64,000 bases of DNA from Polaromonas eurypsychrophila (GTDB taxonomy: Bacteria; Pseudomonadota; Gammaproteobacteria; Burkholderiales; Burkholderiaceae_C), in contig NZ_BMIG01000003.1 of NCBI RefSeq assembly GCF_014641715.1, positions 62,001 through 126,000 on the forward strand, in the 5' to 3' direction. Both the position numbers and the translations under genes were made by a program. How positions within the stretch are numbered: the first letter of the stretch is position 1; every line of letters starts with the position of its first letter. Positions 27,122 to 36,820 of this stretch are shown in pieces. The notes under the pieces were generated by a model. The model was given only the letters and a program-made list of their open reading frames with translations, ran no database searches and was not told the origin of the DNA.

Positions 27122-27841
27122 TCAGGCCAAGTCGGTGGACTGGATGCGTTTGACGCCACGTGCTGTCATCTGCTTCCACGCCGCCGCCAGCGAGCCGTTC
27201 AGGTCGATGGCGCGGGTCGCGTCTTCAATCACATAAACCTCGAAGCCAGCCTTGCGCGCATCCATGGCCGTCCATGCCACGCAGAAGTCGGTAGCCAGCC
27301 CGGTTACGAACACGCGCTTGATCCCGCGCTGCTTGAGGTAGCCGCCCAAGCCGGTCGGCGTCTTGCCGTCGGCTTCGGTGAAGGCCGAATAACTGTCCAC
27401 CTCCTGGTGGTAGCCCTTGCGCACAATCAACTGCGCCGTCGGCAGCGCCAGGTCCTTGTGCAGGGCCGCATCCTCGGTGCCCTGCACGCAGTGGTCGGGC
27501 CACAACACCTGGTTGCCGTAAGCCAGCTTCTTGACTTCAAACGGTTTTTTACCGGCATGGGTGCTGGCAAATGAGGCATGGCCTTTGGTGTGCCAGTCCT
27601 GCGTGACCACGATGTTTTCGAAAGCCGCGGCCAGCTTGTTGATCACCGGAACCACCTCTTCGCCGCCTTTGACCGGCAAGGTGCCGCCGGTCACGAAACA
27701 GTTCTGCACATCCACCACAATCAGCGCGCTTTTGCCGTCGGGTTTGATCCGGCCTGCGGCAAAGGACAGGGAGGCGGTCGCCGCCGCAAGGCCGGCGCCG
27801 TACACGGCTTTCAACAGGGTTCTGCGATGAGCTGTCTGCAT
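27122..27841 (-). CDS. Nicotinamidase with Tat signal peptide (isochorismatase superfamily)
   Basis: A 239-aa PncA-type amidase. The catalytic triad is Asp44 (VVDVQNCF), Lys142 (VRKGYH) and Cys187 (TDFCVAW). The metal site is Asp82, His84 and His88 in QDWHTKGHASF. Unlike cytoplasmic PncA, it has an N-terminal twin-arginine signal, HRRTLLKA at 5-12 followed by a hydrophobic stretch to about 28, so it should act in the periplasm. It would release nicotinate from nicotinamide before uptake or hydroxylation. It lies 34 bp upstream of the dehydrogenase small subunit on the same strand. Confidence 0.88.
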   Translation of the reverse strand: MQTAHRRTLLKAVYGAGLAAATASLSFAAGRIKPDGKSALIVVDVQNCFVTGGTLPVKGGEEVVPVINKLAAAFENIVVTQDWHTKGHASFASTHAGKKPFEVKKLAYGNQVLWPDHCVQGTEDAALHKDLALPTAQLIVRKGYHQEVDSYSAFTEADGKTPTGLGGYLKQRGIKRVFVTGLATDFCVAWTAMDARKAGFEVYVIEDATRAIDLNGSLAAAWKQMTARGVKRIQSTDLA

Positions 27842-27883
27842 GATGCGATCTCCTGAAGTAGGTGAAAGAACGACACGGGAAAA

Positions 27884-28615
27884 TTACACGCTGAGATAGG
27901 CGCGCCTGATCTCTTCATTGGCCGACAGCTCGGCCATCGCTCCCTCGTAGCGGATCTGGCCCTTTTCGAGCACATAGGCCCGGTCCGACACCAGCTCCGC
28001 AAAATGCATGTTTTGCTCGGACAGCAGGATGCTGACGCCTTGCGACTTGAGCTCGAGAATCATCAACGCCATCTGCTCGACGATGAGGGGCGCCACACCT
28101 TCGGAAGGTTCGTCAAGCAGCACCAGATAAGGGTTGCCCATCAGCGTGCGGGCCACCGTCAGCATCTGCTGCTCGCCGCCGCTCATGCGGCCGCCAGGCC
28201 GGTCCGGCATTTCACCGAGATTGGGAAACAGCTTGAACAGGCGCTCGGGCGTCCACACCGGAGCGGCTGCGCCGTCTGGCCAGTGCCGGGCGGGCTGTTT
28301 GCCGACTTCGAGGTTTTCCAGCACCGTGAGGTCGGTGAAGACACGGCGGTCTTCCGGCACAAAACCCAGACCCAGACGAGCCGCCACATGTGACTCGCTT
28401 CTGGAAATGTCCTGCCCCAAAAAGCTCACTGCGCCCTTGCGCTTGGCCAGCATGCCGATCAGCGTCTTGAGCGTGGTCGATTTGCCGGCGCCGTTGCGGC
28501 CCATCAGCGCCACCACCTCGCCGCGCCGCACCTGCAGGTCCACGTCATACAGAATCTGGGCCGCGCCATACCAGGCCGACAGGCCTTTGGCGTCGAGCAG
28601 GATGTCCGCGCTCAT
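27884..28615 (-). CDS. livF: ABC transporter ATP-binding protein LivF
   Basis: A 243-aa ATPase of the branched-chain amino acid/amide transporter family. Walker A is GRNGAGKST (about 39-47), the signature is RMSGGEQQML and Walker B is YLVLLDEPSEG. It is the second ATPase of the Liv complex encoded upstream on the same strand. The 55-bp gap to livG contains a 39-bp repeat. Because the set sits inside the nicotinate island, a pyridine carboxylate or its derivative is a more likely cargo than leucine; that is inference from context. Confidence 0.92.
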   Translation of the reverse strand: MSADILLDAKGLSAWYGAAQILYDVDLQVRRGEVVALMGRNGAGKSTTLKTLIGMLAKRKGAVSFLGQDISRSESHVAARLGLGFVPEDRRVFTDLTVLENLEVGKQPARHWPDGAAAPVWTPERLFKLFPNLGEMPDRPGGRMSGGEQQMLTVARTLMGNPYLVLLDEPSEGVAPLIVEQMALMILELKSQGVSILLSEQNMHFAELVSDRAYVLEKGQIRYEGAMAELSANEEIRRAYLSV

Positions 28616-28636
28616 TGAATAACCTCCGCTCTGCGA

Positions 28637-28670
28637 GCTACGGTATTCGCCTTGGGAACGGCCCGGCGGC

Positions 28671-28675
<5 letters not shown>
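28637..28675 (-). repeat. 39-bp intercistronic repeat between livG and livF
   Basis: It is an inverse copy of 21344-21382 with two mismatches. Read along the gene strand it starts at the ATGA containing the livG TGA stop codon. Confidence 0.8.
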
Positions 28676-29476
<801 letters not shown>

Positions 29477-29480
<4 letters not shown>

Positions 29481-31393
29481 GCTTTCACCTCGCCGGTTTT
29501 TGTGCTGGAAGCCTTGTTGCGAAGCCGATCAAACAGCAGCTTGGCCGAGCCGGCAATACCTTGCGGGAACAGCAGCACCAGCAGCAGGATGATGGCGCCC
29601 AGCATGGCACGCCAGTAGTCGGTGTTGCGCGCCACCGTGTCGTGCAGCCAGGTGAAAGTCACCGCGCCCACCACCGGGCCAGCCAGCGTCTGGATGCCGC
29701 CCAGCAGCACCATGACCAGGCCGTCCACCGATTTGCCGACACTCAGGCTCTCGGGAGAAATACTGCCTTTGGAAAATGCGTAAAGCGATCCGGCCAGACC
29801 GGCCGCAGCGCCGGCGATGACAAAAGCGGTCCACTGCATGCGCTTGACATCTATGCCGATGGCGTCGGCACGCAGCACCGAATCACGGCCTGCGCGCAGC
29901 GCATAACCGAAGGGCGAAAACAACACGCGGCGCAGCCACAACACCGCGCCGGCCACCAGTGCCAGCGTGAGCCAGTAATACATGCGTTTGTCAGACAACC
30001 ATTCCGACGGCCAGACACCGGTTAGCCCGTTGCTACCGCCGGTGAAGGAATCCCACTGGTAGGTGATGGCCCATGTGATCTGCGCAAACGCCAGCGTCAG
30101 CATGGCGAGGTAGACACCCGACAGCCGCACCGCGAACCAGCCGTAGACAAACGCGCCAATGGCCGCCACCAACGGCGCAACAACAAGCGCGAGCTCCATT
30201 GGCATGCCGCTGCTGCGCACCAGCAAGGCCGCAGCGTAGGCACCGAGTCCGAAGTAGGCGGCATGGCCGAAGGAATGCATGCCGGCAGGGCCCATGATGA
30301 AGTGCAGGCTGGCGGCAAACAGCGCGGCGATCAGCAGGTCAATCATCAACACTGTGGTGTAGGGCGAATTGACCGTGAAGAAGGGCATCGCGGCCAGCAC
30401 CAGGCCCAACACGGCGGCCGCGATGACGTAAGTGCGGCTGCTCTTGCGCAGCGGCTCCTCCTGCATGCCGACATAACGGCTCGGTGCCTGCGGCCGACCG
30501 AACAGGCCCCAGGGCCGCCACACCAGCACGATGGCCATGACCAGAAAATCCGCGACCAGCGTGAGTTTTGAAAAGGAGATGCTGTATCCAAAAATGTCGA
30601 CGACACCGAGCCAGATGCAGATAGCCTTGATTTCGGAAATCAGCAGTGCGGCCGCGTAAGCGCCGGGAATGGATCCCATGCCGCCCACCACCACCACCAC
30701 AAAAGCCGAGCCTATAGTGTGCAGGTCCATCTCCAGCGTGGCCGGCTCCCGCGGCAGTTGCAGCGCACCGCCGAGGCCGGCCAGCATGGCGCCCAACGCA
30801 AACACGGCAGTGAACAGCCAGGCCTGGTTGACGCCCAGAGCACTGACCATCTCGCGGTCCTGCGTGGCGGCACGCACCAGCGTGCCCCAGCGCGTACGGG
30901 TCAGCAGCAGCCAGAGCAGGCACAGCACCACAGGACCCACCACGATCAGGAACAGGTCGTAGCTCGGAAACTGCCGGCCCAGGATTTCCACCGCACCCGA
31001 CAGGCCGGGCGCGCGCGGGCCGAGCAATTCGTCAGGCCCCCACAAATAAAGAACCAGGTCCTTGATCACCAGCACCAGCGCAAAGGTGGCCAGCAACTGG
31101 AACAACTCGGGTGCCTTGTAGATGCGGCGCAGCAGCACCATCTCGATCAACGCGCCCAGGATGCCGGTCGCCACGGCGGCGAGCAACAGCGCGGGCCAGA
31201 AGCCAAAACCGGTGCCAAGTTTCTCGACCAGCGTGTAGGCGATGTAGATCCCGACCATGAAAAACGAGCCGTGTGCAAAGTTGACGATGCGCGTGACTCC
31301 GAAGATCAGCGACAAGCCCGCAGCGACAAGAAACAGCGACGACGCGCCGGCCAGCCCATTGAGCAACTGGACGATGAAGCCTGAAAAACTCAT
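29477..31393 (-). CDS. Fused LivH-LivM permease
   Basis: A 638-aa membrane protein joining the two Liv permeases that are normally separate. Residues 1-290 are LivH-like (GLSLIFGVTRIVNFAHGSFF near 27; VVVVGGMGSIPGAYAAALL near 235). Residues 320-620 are LivM-like (FIMGPAGMHSFGHAAYFGLG near 365; VMVLLGGIQTLAGPVVGAV near 562). A short charged linker at about 295-318 joins them. The reading frame is continuous, so this is a real fusion. GAGG precedes the start. Such fusions occur elsewhere, but the second Liv system in this window (47846-49735) keeps them separate. Confidence 0.9.
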
Positions 31394-31467
31394 TCAATAA
31401 TCCTCTGGAGCCCGACACAGCGCACCACGCGGCGATGGAGCGTAGTGCTTTATGCGGGTCGGGTTGC

Positions 31468-32673
31468 TCAGTCGGTGGCGCGCGACTTCTTCACGTCGGC
31501 TGCAGGCGGCTGGAACTTGGCGCCGTCGAAATAGGTGTAGTCCACCATGACGCCTTTGCCGTTTTCGTTTTTGGTCTTGCCGACAAATGCACCCATGGTC
31601 GACTGGTGGTCCTCCGGGCGGTAGGTGATCTTGCCGAAGGGCGTCGAGACTTGCAGGCCCTTGAATGCGGCCACCATCTTGGCCGATTCCGTGCTTTTGG
31701 CTTTCGCGGCGCCAGCGGCGACAGAATGGATCATGGCGTAACCGACGACCGAACCCAGGCGCGGATAGTCCTTGTACTTGGCGTGATAGGCCAGGAAAAA
31801 GGCCTTGTGTTCAGGCGTCTGGATGCCATGCCACGGATAACCGGTGACGATCCAGCCATTCGGCGTTTCTTCCTTAAGGGGGTCCAGGTACTCGGGCTCG
31901 CCCGTCAGCACACTGACCACGGTGCGGTCCTTGAATAGGCCACGCGTATTGCCCTCACGCACAAACCTTGACAGATCAGCGCCAAACAAGACGTTGAAAA
32001 TCGCATCGGGCTTGGCATCGGCCAGCGCCTGCACCACGCTGCCGGCATCGACCCGGCCCAGCGGCGTTGCCTGCTCGGCCACAAACTCCACATCGGGCTG
32101 CGCCGCCTTCAGCAGTTGCTTGAAGGCCGCCACCGCAGACTGGCCGTATTCGTAGTTGGGGTACACGATGGCCCAGCGTTTTTTCTTGAGCTTGGCAGCC
32201 TCGGGCACCAGCATTGCGGCCTGCATGTAAGTGCCGGGACGCAGACGGAAGGTGTACTGGTTGCCGCCCTGCCAGGTCATCTTGTCGGTCAGCGGCTCAC
32301 CCGCGAGGAAAAAAAACTTCTTCTGCTTGGCTAAGTCAGCCACGGCGAGGCCGGTGTTGGACAGGAAGGTGCCGGTCAGCACGTCGATCTTTTCGCGCGA
32401 GATCAGCTCTTCAGCCACCCGCACCGCATCACCCGGGTTGGCGTTGTCATCGCGTGTGATCAACTCGATTTTCTTGCCATTGACGCCACCAGCCGCATTG
32501 ATTTCCTCGACCGCCAGTTCCATGCCTTTTTTGTAGGGCTCGAGGAAGGCGGGCTGCGCCTTGTAGCTGTTGACCTCGCCGATTTTGATCACGCCTTGCG
32601 CCTGCGCTGTCACCAGCGAAGCCAGCAGACCCAGATAAGTCATGGTGCCCAGCACTCTGTATTGCATTTTCAT
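31468..32673 (-). CDS. ABC transporter substrate-binding protein, LivK type
   Basis: A 401-aa periplasmic binding protein with a signal peptide (hydrophobic about 9-24, cleavage expected near AQAQ) and a type I fold starting GVIKIGEVNSYKAQPAFLEPYKKG. AGGAG precedes the ATG at suitable spacing. It is first among the Liv genes in the run, and the fused permease gene follows after 74 bp. The ligand is unknown. Position between PF06684 genes and nicotinate enzymes suggests nicotinate, nicotinamide or 6-hydroxynicotinate. Confidence 0.9.
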   Translation of the reverse strand: MKMQYRVLGTMTYLGLLASLVTAQAQGVIKIGEVNSYKAQPAFLEPYKKGMELAVEEINAAGGVNGKKIELITRDDNANPGDAVRVAEELISREKIDVLTGTFLSNTGLAVADLAKQKKFFFLAGEPLTDKMTWQGGNQYTFRLRPGTYMQAAMLVPEAAKLKKKRWAIVYPNYEYGQSAVAAFKQLLKAAQPDVEFVAEQATPLGRVDAGSVVQALADAKPDAIFNVLFGADLSRFVREGNTRGLFKDRTVVSVLTGEPEYLDPLKEETPNGWIVTGYPWHGIQTPEHKAFFLAYHAKYKDYPRLGSVVGYAMIHSVAAGAAKAKSTESAKMVAAFKGLQVSTPFGKITYRPEDHQSTMGAFVGKTKNENGKGVMVDYTYFDGAKFQPPAADVKKSRATD

Positions 32674-32718
32674 AAAAACTCCTGTCGTGGATCGGTTTAT
32701 AACTGGAAAGGTCCGGTC

Positions 32719-33303
32719 TTAGCGAAGCCCGTCTTCGCCCCTGATTTCGTGGATCTGCAGTCCGCCCACGCGCGGTAATGGTCGGCCACTGTCAGTCACG
32801 ACGACAGCGACCACGATTTCATTGGCTCGCGGCGCGTCAGCCACACGGGCCTCCATCGCATCAAAATGACTGCGCACAAAAGCGGCGTCCTTGTGACCCA
32901 GCGGCACATCAATCGCGGTTCCCAGTCCGCCGCGTTTTTTGCTCGATGGCACCAGCGCCGCCCCCTTTTCCACAGCCAGGCGAAGGGGCGCGCCCAATTT
33001 TGGGTGCAGGATGGCCGCAGCATGTTCGAGTTCGCCGGCCTCGCCGACGATGGCGGCCTTGCCGTAACTTTGCGCCTGGGCCGGTAAGATACCCAGCGCC
33101 TCAACGCATTTTTTTCCGAGCAGCGCGCCCAGCTCTTCACCCATCGAGATCAGTTCGTCCAGGTTTTCCTGGTAAACGCCGGCAAAAGGGTTGGCGATCA
33201 CTGCCATGGCCAGCGCCCTGCGCGTCGGCGGACTCACGGGCTGGCCCATTTCCAGATGGATTTCGTCGACCTGAACAATTATTTTTCGGATGTTAGCTGT
33301 CAT
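32719..33303 (-). CDS. PF06684 'amino acid synthesis' family protein, copy 2
   Basis: A 194-aa soluble protein of a family with solved structures but, as far as I know, no established function. Shared landmarks with the neighbouring copy are NPFAG (near 42), YGKAAIVGEAGELEH, VPSSKKRGGLGTAIDVP and VRSHFDAMEARV, then PRANEIV. I chose the ATG at 33303 because AAGGA sits just upstream; the frame opens at 33357. It lies 45 bp before livK and 35 bp after copy 1. Co-location with the enzymes makes it a candidate for an unassigned step or accessory role in nicotinate breakdown. Confidence 0.8.
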   Translation of the reverse strand: MTANIRKIIVQVDEIHLEMGQPVSPPTRRALAMAVIANPFAGVYQENLDELISMGEELGALLGKKCVEALGILPAQAQSYGKAAIVGEAGELEHAAAILHPKLGAPLRLAVEKGAALVPSSKKRGGLGTAIDVPLGHKDAAFVRSHFDAMEARVADAPRANEIVVAVVVTDSGRPLPRVGGLQIHEIRGEDGLR

Positions 33304-33338
33304 GTGTTTTCCTTGTATGTTGCAATGGCGGCGGCGCT

Positions 33339-33980
33339 TCAGCGCAACCCGTCCCATTTGCTGATCGCGCCGGCAGCGAGGCCGCCGACACGCGCATGAA
33401 TGCGCGGACCGGTGCTCATCGCCAGGATGAATACAATTTCATCCGCACGCGGCGCGCCGGGAACGCGCACTTCAATCGCGTCAAAATGGCTGCGCACGTA
33501 GACGGCATTGATGTTGGTCATCGGCACGTCCAGCGCCGCGCCGGGCCCGCCCACTTTCTTGGTCGAGGGCACGATGGACAAGGCATTGCCGGGTCGCACT
33601 GATTTTTCTTCGCCCTGCCCCTTGGCATAAGCCGCAGCATCACCCTTCCAGCCCAGCAGTTCGCGCATGGCGTAGCCACCCGGCACATGCCACAACGCGC
33701 CATGCTCCAGCTCTCCGGCCGCACCAATGATGGCGCCCTTGCCGTAACCTTCGATGCGCTCCGTGGATACGTCCATGGCCGCGAGCAGCTTGCGCGCCAT
33801 CGTGAGCCCCACAGGGTCCAGCGCCGCCATCATCGGCAGGATCTCGGGCTCATACCGCCCGGCAAACGGATTGGTCAGCACCACACCGATGGCGCCGCGC
33901 AGCAGCGGCACGGGAGCGACGGGCCCGAATTCGTGCCGGATCTGCTCCACGTGCGTGAAGATTCGTCGTATTTCAATCAT
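33339..33980 (-). CDS. PF06684 'amino acid synthesis' family protein, copy 1
   Basis: A 213-aa paralogue of the next gene. It has NPFAGRYEPEI, GYGKGAIIGAAGELEH, PSTKKVGGPGAALDVP and VRSHFDAIEVRV in the same order. The family-like start MIEIRRI is at 33980. An alternative ATG at 34008-34010 overlaps the UPF0280 stop (TAATG) and would add 10 residues, so translational coupling is possible. Two divergent copies side by side suggest a hetero-oligomer. No catalytic mechanism is known to me. Confidence 0.8.
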   Translation of the reverse strand: MIEIRRIFTHVEQIRHEFGPVAPVPLLRGAIGVVLTNPFAGRYEPEILPMMAALDPVGLTMARKLLAAMDVSTERIEGYGKGAIIGAAGELEHGALWHVPGGYAMRELLGWKGDAAAYAKGQGEEKSVRPGNALSIVPSTKKVGGPGAALDVPMTNINAVYVRSHFDAIEVRVPGAPRADEIVFILAMSTGPRIHARVGGLAAGAISKWDGLR

Positions 33981-34002
33981 CTCTGTGCGTCCATCTGATT
34001 CA

Positions 34003-34911
34003 TTAAGCAAATACCGAACCAGCTTGCTGGTTGCTGTGGTGGTTTTCGAGCGCTCCCATGGCCGAAGTATCGGTGCTGGCGATCTGATTCTGACAAATCA
34101 GCGCGGCCGACCAAATCAGGCCGGCTGCGCGCAGGGCCTGCGCACACCGCAGACCCGCGCGCAAAGCCTGTTGCACAAGCGCCGGCTCCAGCGGCGGAAC
34201 ACCTATCGTGACCGGCAGACTTCCCAGGTCGGCGTTGTCCTTGATTTCACACGCCGGGCGGCGCTGGATGCGGGGATCGGACAGGTTGACGGCATTGGCA
34301 ATGACGGTGGCGGCCGCATCGGCTTCGGACGCCGTGCGTGCCAGCACCGTCACGCTGTCGGCAATCCCCAGTGAAAAACTCCTGCCGCGCCAGCCGCTGG
34401 TGGCCACACCGCGCACCGGTAGCAAGCTGGAAATTTCAAACTGCCCGTCCGTGCGGATACCGCCGCGCAACTCGTCCAGGTTCAGGCGTGCCATGTCCGC
34501 GTAAAGGCCGATGCGCACAGATTGAGACGGCGCCAGGTGCAACGCGATGTCACCGCCGTTGTTGACCCAGGCCCTCGCCACGCCACCAGCCGAATAACAT
34601 GCAATAAGCTCCTGCGCAACGGATCCAGCCACCGCCGCCATCGGCGTGATGAAACTGCTTTTATGGGGTTGGCAGGCATTCCACATGCGCCGTGCAATCG
34701 GGCCCCGCAGCATGCAGTTGCCCTGCACCGGACACTGCAGCAGCGCAAGCTCTTCCACGAGTTCCCCCAGAATGCTGCGAAAGCGCAGCCATGCATCCTC
34801 GTGTGCACCCTGGACAGCCGAAGCATCACCACTGGCACCGATCACGATATCGATGGGGCCATGCTGCAAATGCCAGCGGCCATCCGGTAAACGTTTGCGC
34901 TGGGCGTCCAT
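34003..34911 (-). CDS. UPF0280 protein with ApbE-like flavin-transferase motifs
   Basis: A 302-aa protein beginning MDAQRKRLPDGRWHLQHGPI. Three segments match the FAD:protein FMN transferase ApbE pattern: NNGGDI (117-122), VATSG (169-173) and IADSVTVLA with EADAAATVIANAV (about 183-208). I know the family as UPF0280, related to ApbE, without assigned function. The start lies 25 bp after the 6-hydroxynicotinate reductase gene. The Eubacterium barkeri reductase is reported to carry a covalently bound flavin, so this protein may install it. The frame is open further upstream within the reductase gene, but no good start lies there. Confidence 0.8.
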   Translation of the reverse strand: MDAQRKRLPDGRWHLQHGPIDIVIGASGDASAVQGAHEDAWLRFRSILGELVEELALLQCPVQGNCMLRGPIARRMWNACQPHKSSFITPMAAVAGSVAQELIACYSAGGVARAWVNNGGDIALHLAPSQSVRIGLYADMARLNLDELRGGIRTDGQFEISSLLPVRGVATSGWRGRSFSLGIADSVTVLARTASEADAAATVIANAVNLSDPRIQRRPACEIKDNADLGSLPVTIGVPPLEPALVQQALRAGLRCAQALRAAGLIWSAALICQNQIASTDTSAMGALENHHSNQQAGSVFA

Positions 34912-34936
34912 GTCGAGGTGTGTGAACAGGCCCTGG

Positions 34937-36559
34937 TCAGCCGAGCAGGGGAGGACGCGCAAGCGGCCAGGGGTTGGCGGCTGGCAAAGCCGTCCATTGC
35001 AATGACAACGGCGCACCTTCGTTGTGCCAGGCACCGCGCGAAAGCGCATCCTCCAGCGTGCGGACATGGTCCATATGGCCACCCAGCGCACGGTAGTCTT
35101 CCAGCTTCATGCTGAACTCGATGGGCGCCACAATGGCTGGCGTGGGCACAATGCCAAAGCTGTTGTCCGGCATGCGCATGACATCGACCATCACAGTGAT
35201 GCCGCCGCCCGGCCAGACATAGGCGGGCGCGCCGCCGCAGGTGACATTGACCAGCGCATTCTTGATGGCCCGAGTCAGCAGCACCGGGTTTTCAGTGACG
35301 CCAGCGCGCAGGCTGCCTCCGGCGCCCCCGAGGAACAGCACCGTGGACAGGGATGGCTCGCAGTTCTCGCCAATGCGCTCGACAACCAGTCGCACCTCGG
35401 CTGGCATGTGCTGCTCAACAGCCACGAGGTCCTCATTGAGCACATACCAGCTCGCGTGTTCCCCGGTAGTGGAAGTCATCAGCAGGCGCAAACCCGGCCA
35501 GGCTGTATCGGCATCCCAGCTTTCGATGATGGACAGCGGCTCGGCGATGTCGGTGCCGCCCCAGCCGGTCCCCGGATTGGCGACCTGGAAGTAGCGGCCG
35601 GGGGTCGATTTGCGCCCGCGCATCCTGATGCCTGAAGAGCGCATTTCCAGGCACCGGCCCGCCTGGTGTTCGGTCAGAACACCCGTGATGTGGTCATCCA
35701 CCACCACCACCTCGTCGAGCTTGCCAAACAGTTGTTTTGCAAAAATACCAATGGTCGCAGAGCCACAGCCGACCCGCATGCGCCGCTCTTCCACACCGTT
35801 GACAATCGGTGCGCGGCCGGCCTGAATCACGATCTGCGAGCCGCCATCAATCGTGAACTCCACCGCCTTCTTGTTGCCCAGCGACTGCATCATGTCCATG
35901 GTCACACGGCCTTCCTTCTTGCTGCCGCCGGTCAGGTGGTGCACGCCGCCCAGCGACAGCATCTGCGAACCGTATTCCGCCGTCGTCACATGGCCGACCA
36001 CTTCGCCCTTGCAGCGCACATTGGCCTGCTCGGCGCCGAGAAAACGGTCGGTGTCGATCTTCACCTTGAGGCTGCAGTAGCTGAAAATGCCTTCGGTGAC
36101 AACCGTGACCATGTCGACACCGTTCACCTGCGAGGACACGATGAAGGGCGCGGGCTTGTAGTCGGGGTAAGTGGTCGAGGAACCGACGCCTGTGACAAAC
36201 ACCTCGTCGGCCAGCAGCAGATCGCCGCGCCAGGTCGTTGGAAGAACCTCTTCGGCAGCCTCTGCAGCCTGGGCAGGCGCCACACGACCTGCAAAGGCAA
36301 CCACCTTCGCCTCAGCCTCCGACAGCGAACGCCGCAGCAGCAGTACGGGATCCACACGGATCAGGGTGCCGCCGCGATTCGCATAACGGTCGCATGCGCC
36401 GGTGCGGCCGTCGGAAATCTGGCACAACACGGGACAGGCATTGCACTCGATTTTTTCACTGTTCATGCGGTCGTTGCGCGGTCTGGCTTTTTCCAGCGCC
36501 TGGCCAAAAGCCGGCGTTTCCATGCCAGGCAAGCCGTCCGTTTTGGTGTGTTCCGTCAT
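34937..36559 (-). CDS. hnr: 6-hydroxynicotinate reductase homologue
   Basis: A 540-aa iron-sulfur protein. Near the N-terminus IECNACPVLC and TGACDRY (Cys39, 42, 46, 56) form a four-cysteine cluster site. The rest fits the family annotated as 6-hydroxynicotinate reductase, which reduces 6-hydroxynicotinate to 1,4,5,6-tetrahydro-6-oxonicotinate with ferredoxin. GCGSATIG (Thr269) is one candidate flavin-attachment site. I chose the ATG at 36559, preceded by AGAGG; another in-frame ATG is at 36586. It is the first gene of an 11-gene colinear run and is divergent from the ferredoxin. The family call is from recognition, supported by the enamidase and nicotinate genes around it. Confidence 0.82.
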   Translation of the reverse strand: MTEHTKTDGLPGMETPAFGQALEKARPRNDRMNSEKIECNACPVLCQISDGRTGACDRYANRGGTLIRVDPVLLLRRSLSEAEAKVVAFAGRVAPAQAAEAAEEVLPTTWRGDLLLADEVFVTGVGSSTTYPDYKPAPFIVSSQVNGVDMVTVVTEGIFSYCSLKVKIDTDRFLGAEQANVRCKGEVVGHVTTAEYGSQMLSLGGVHHLTGGSKKEGRVTMDMMQSLGNKKAVEFTIDGGSQIVIQAGRAPIVNGVEERRMRVGCGSATIGIFAKQLFGKLDEVVVVDDHITGVLTEHQAGRCLEMRSSGIRMRGRKSTPGRYFQVANPGTGWGGTDIAEPLSIIESWDADTAWPGLRLLMTSTTGEHASWYVLNEDLVAVEQHMPAEVRLVVERIGENCEPSLSTVLFLGGAGGSLRAGVTENPVLLTRAIKNALVNVTCGGAPAYVWPGGGITVMVDVMRMPDNSFGIVPTPAIVAPIEFSMKLEDYRALGGHMDHVRTLEDALSRGAWHNEGAPLSLQWTALPAANPWPLARPPLLG

Positions 36560-36602
36560 CGTGTTCGCCTCTTTGTCGCATGCCATCGTGGTGCATCACG
36601 CA

Positions 36603-36759
36603 AATGTAGTGCACACTTAATTTATATGTTGCATTTACTACATTTGAAATCAATGTAGCGCGTGAAAATTTCCGGCGCAATAGCATTTCCACGGCAATTA
36701 CAAATTTATTTCAAAAATGTTGTGGTTACTGAATTTTAATGTTGCGTTCACTACATTAG
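36603..36759. promoter_or_regulatory. Cluster of AATGTAG/CTACATT half-sites in the hnr-fdxA divergent promoter
   Basis: Half-sites occur at 36603-36609, 36638-36644, 36652-36658 and 36751-36757. CTACATT-N7-AATGTAG at 36638-36658 is a perfect inverted repeat. Two 21-bp direct repeats starting ATGTTGC (36626 and 36739) match at 18 positions. The region is A/T-rich, unlike its surroundings. It probably binds the TetR protein encoded at 38003. Confidence 0.65.
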
Positions 36760-36820
36760 TGTGGCACATTGACATTTGCCCGGACGGTTTTCCCCGGACC
36801 TGCACTGCCAAAGGACCGCT

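Noticed and set aside
36587..36820. Small gene in the A/T-rich hnr-fdxA gap
   Set aside because: No frame with a start and ribosome-binding site was found; the repeats are better explained as operator sites.
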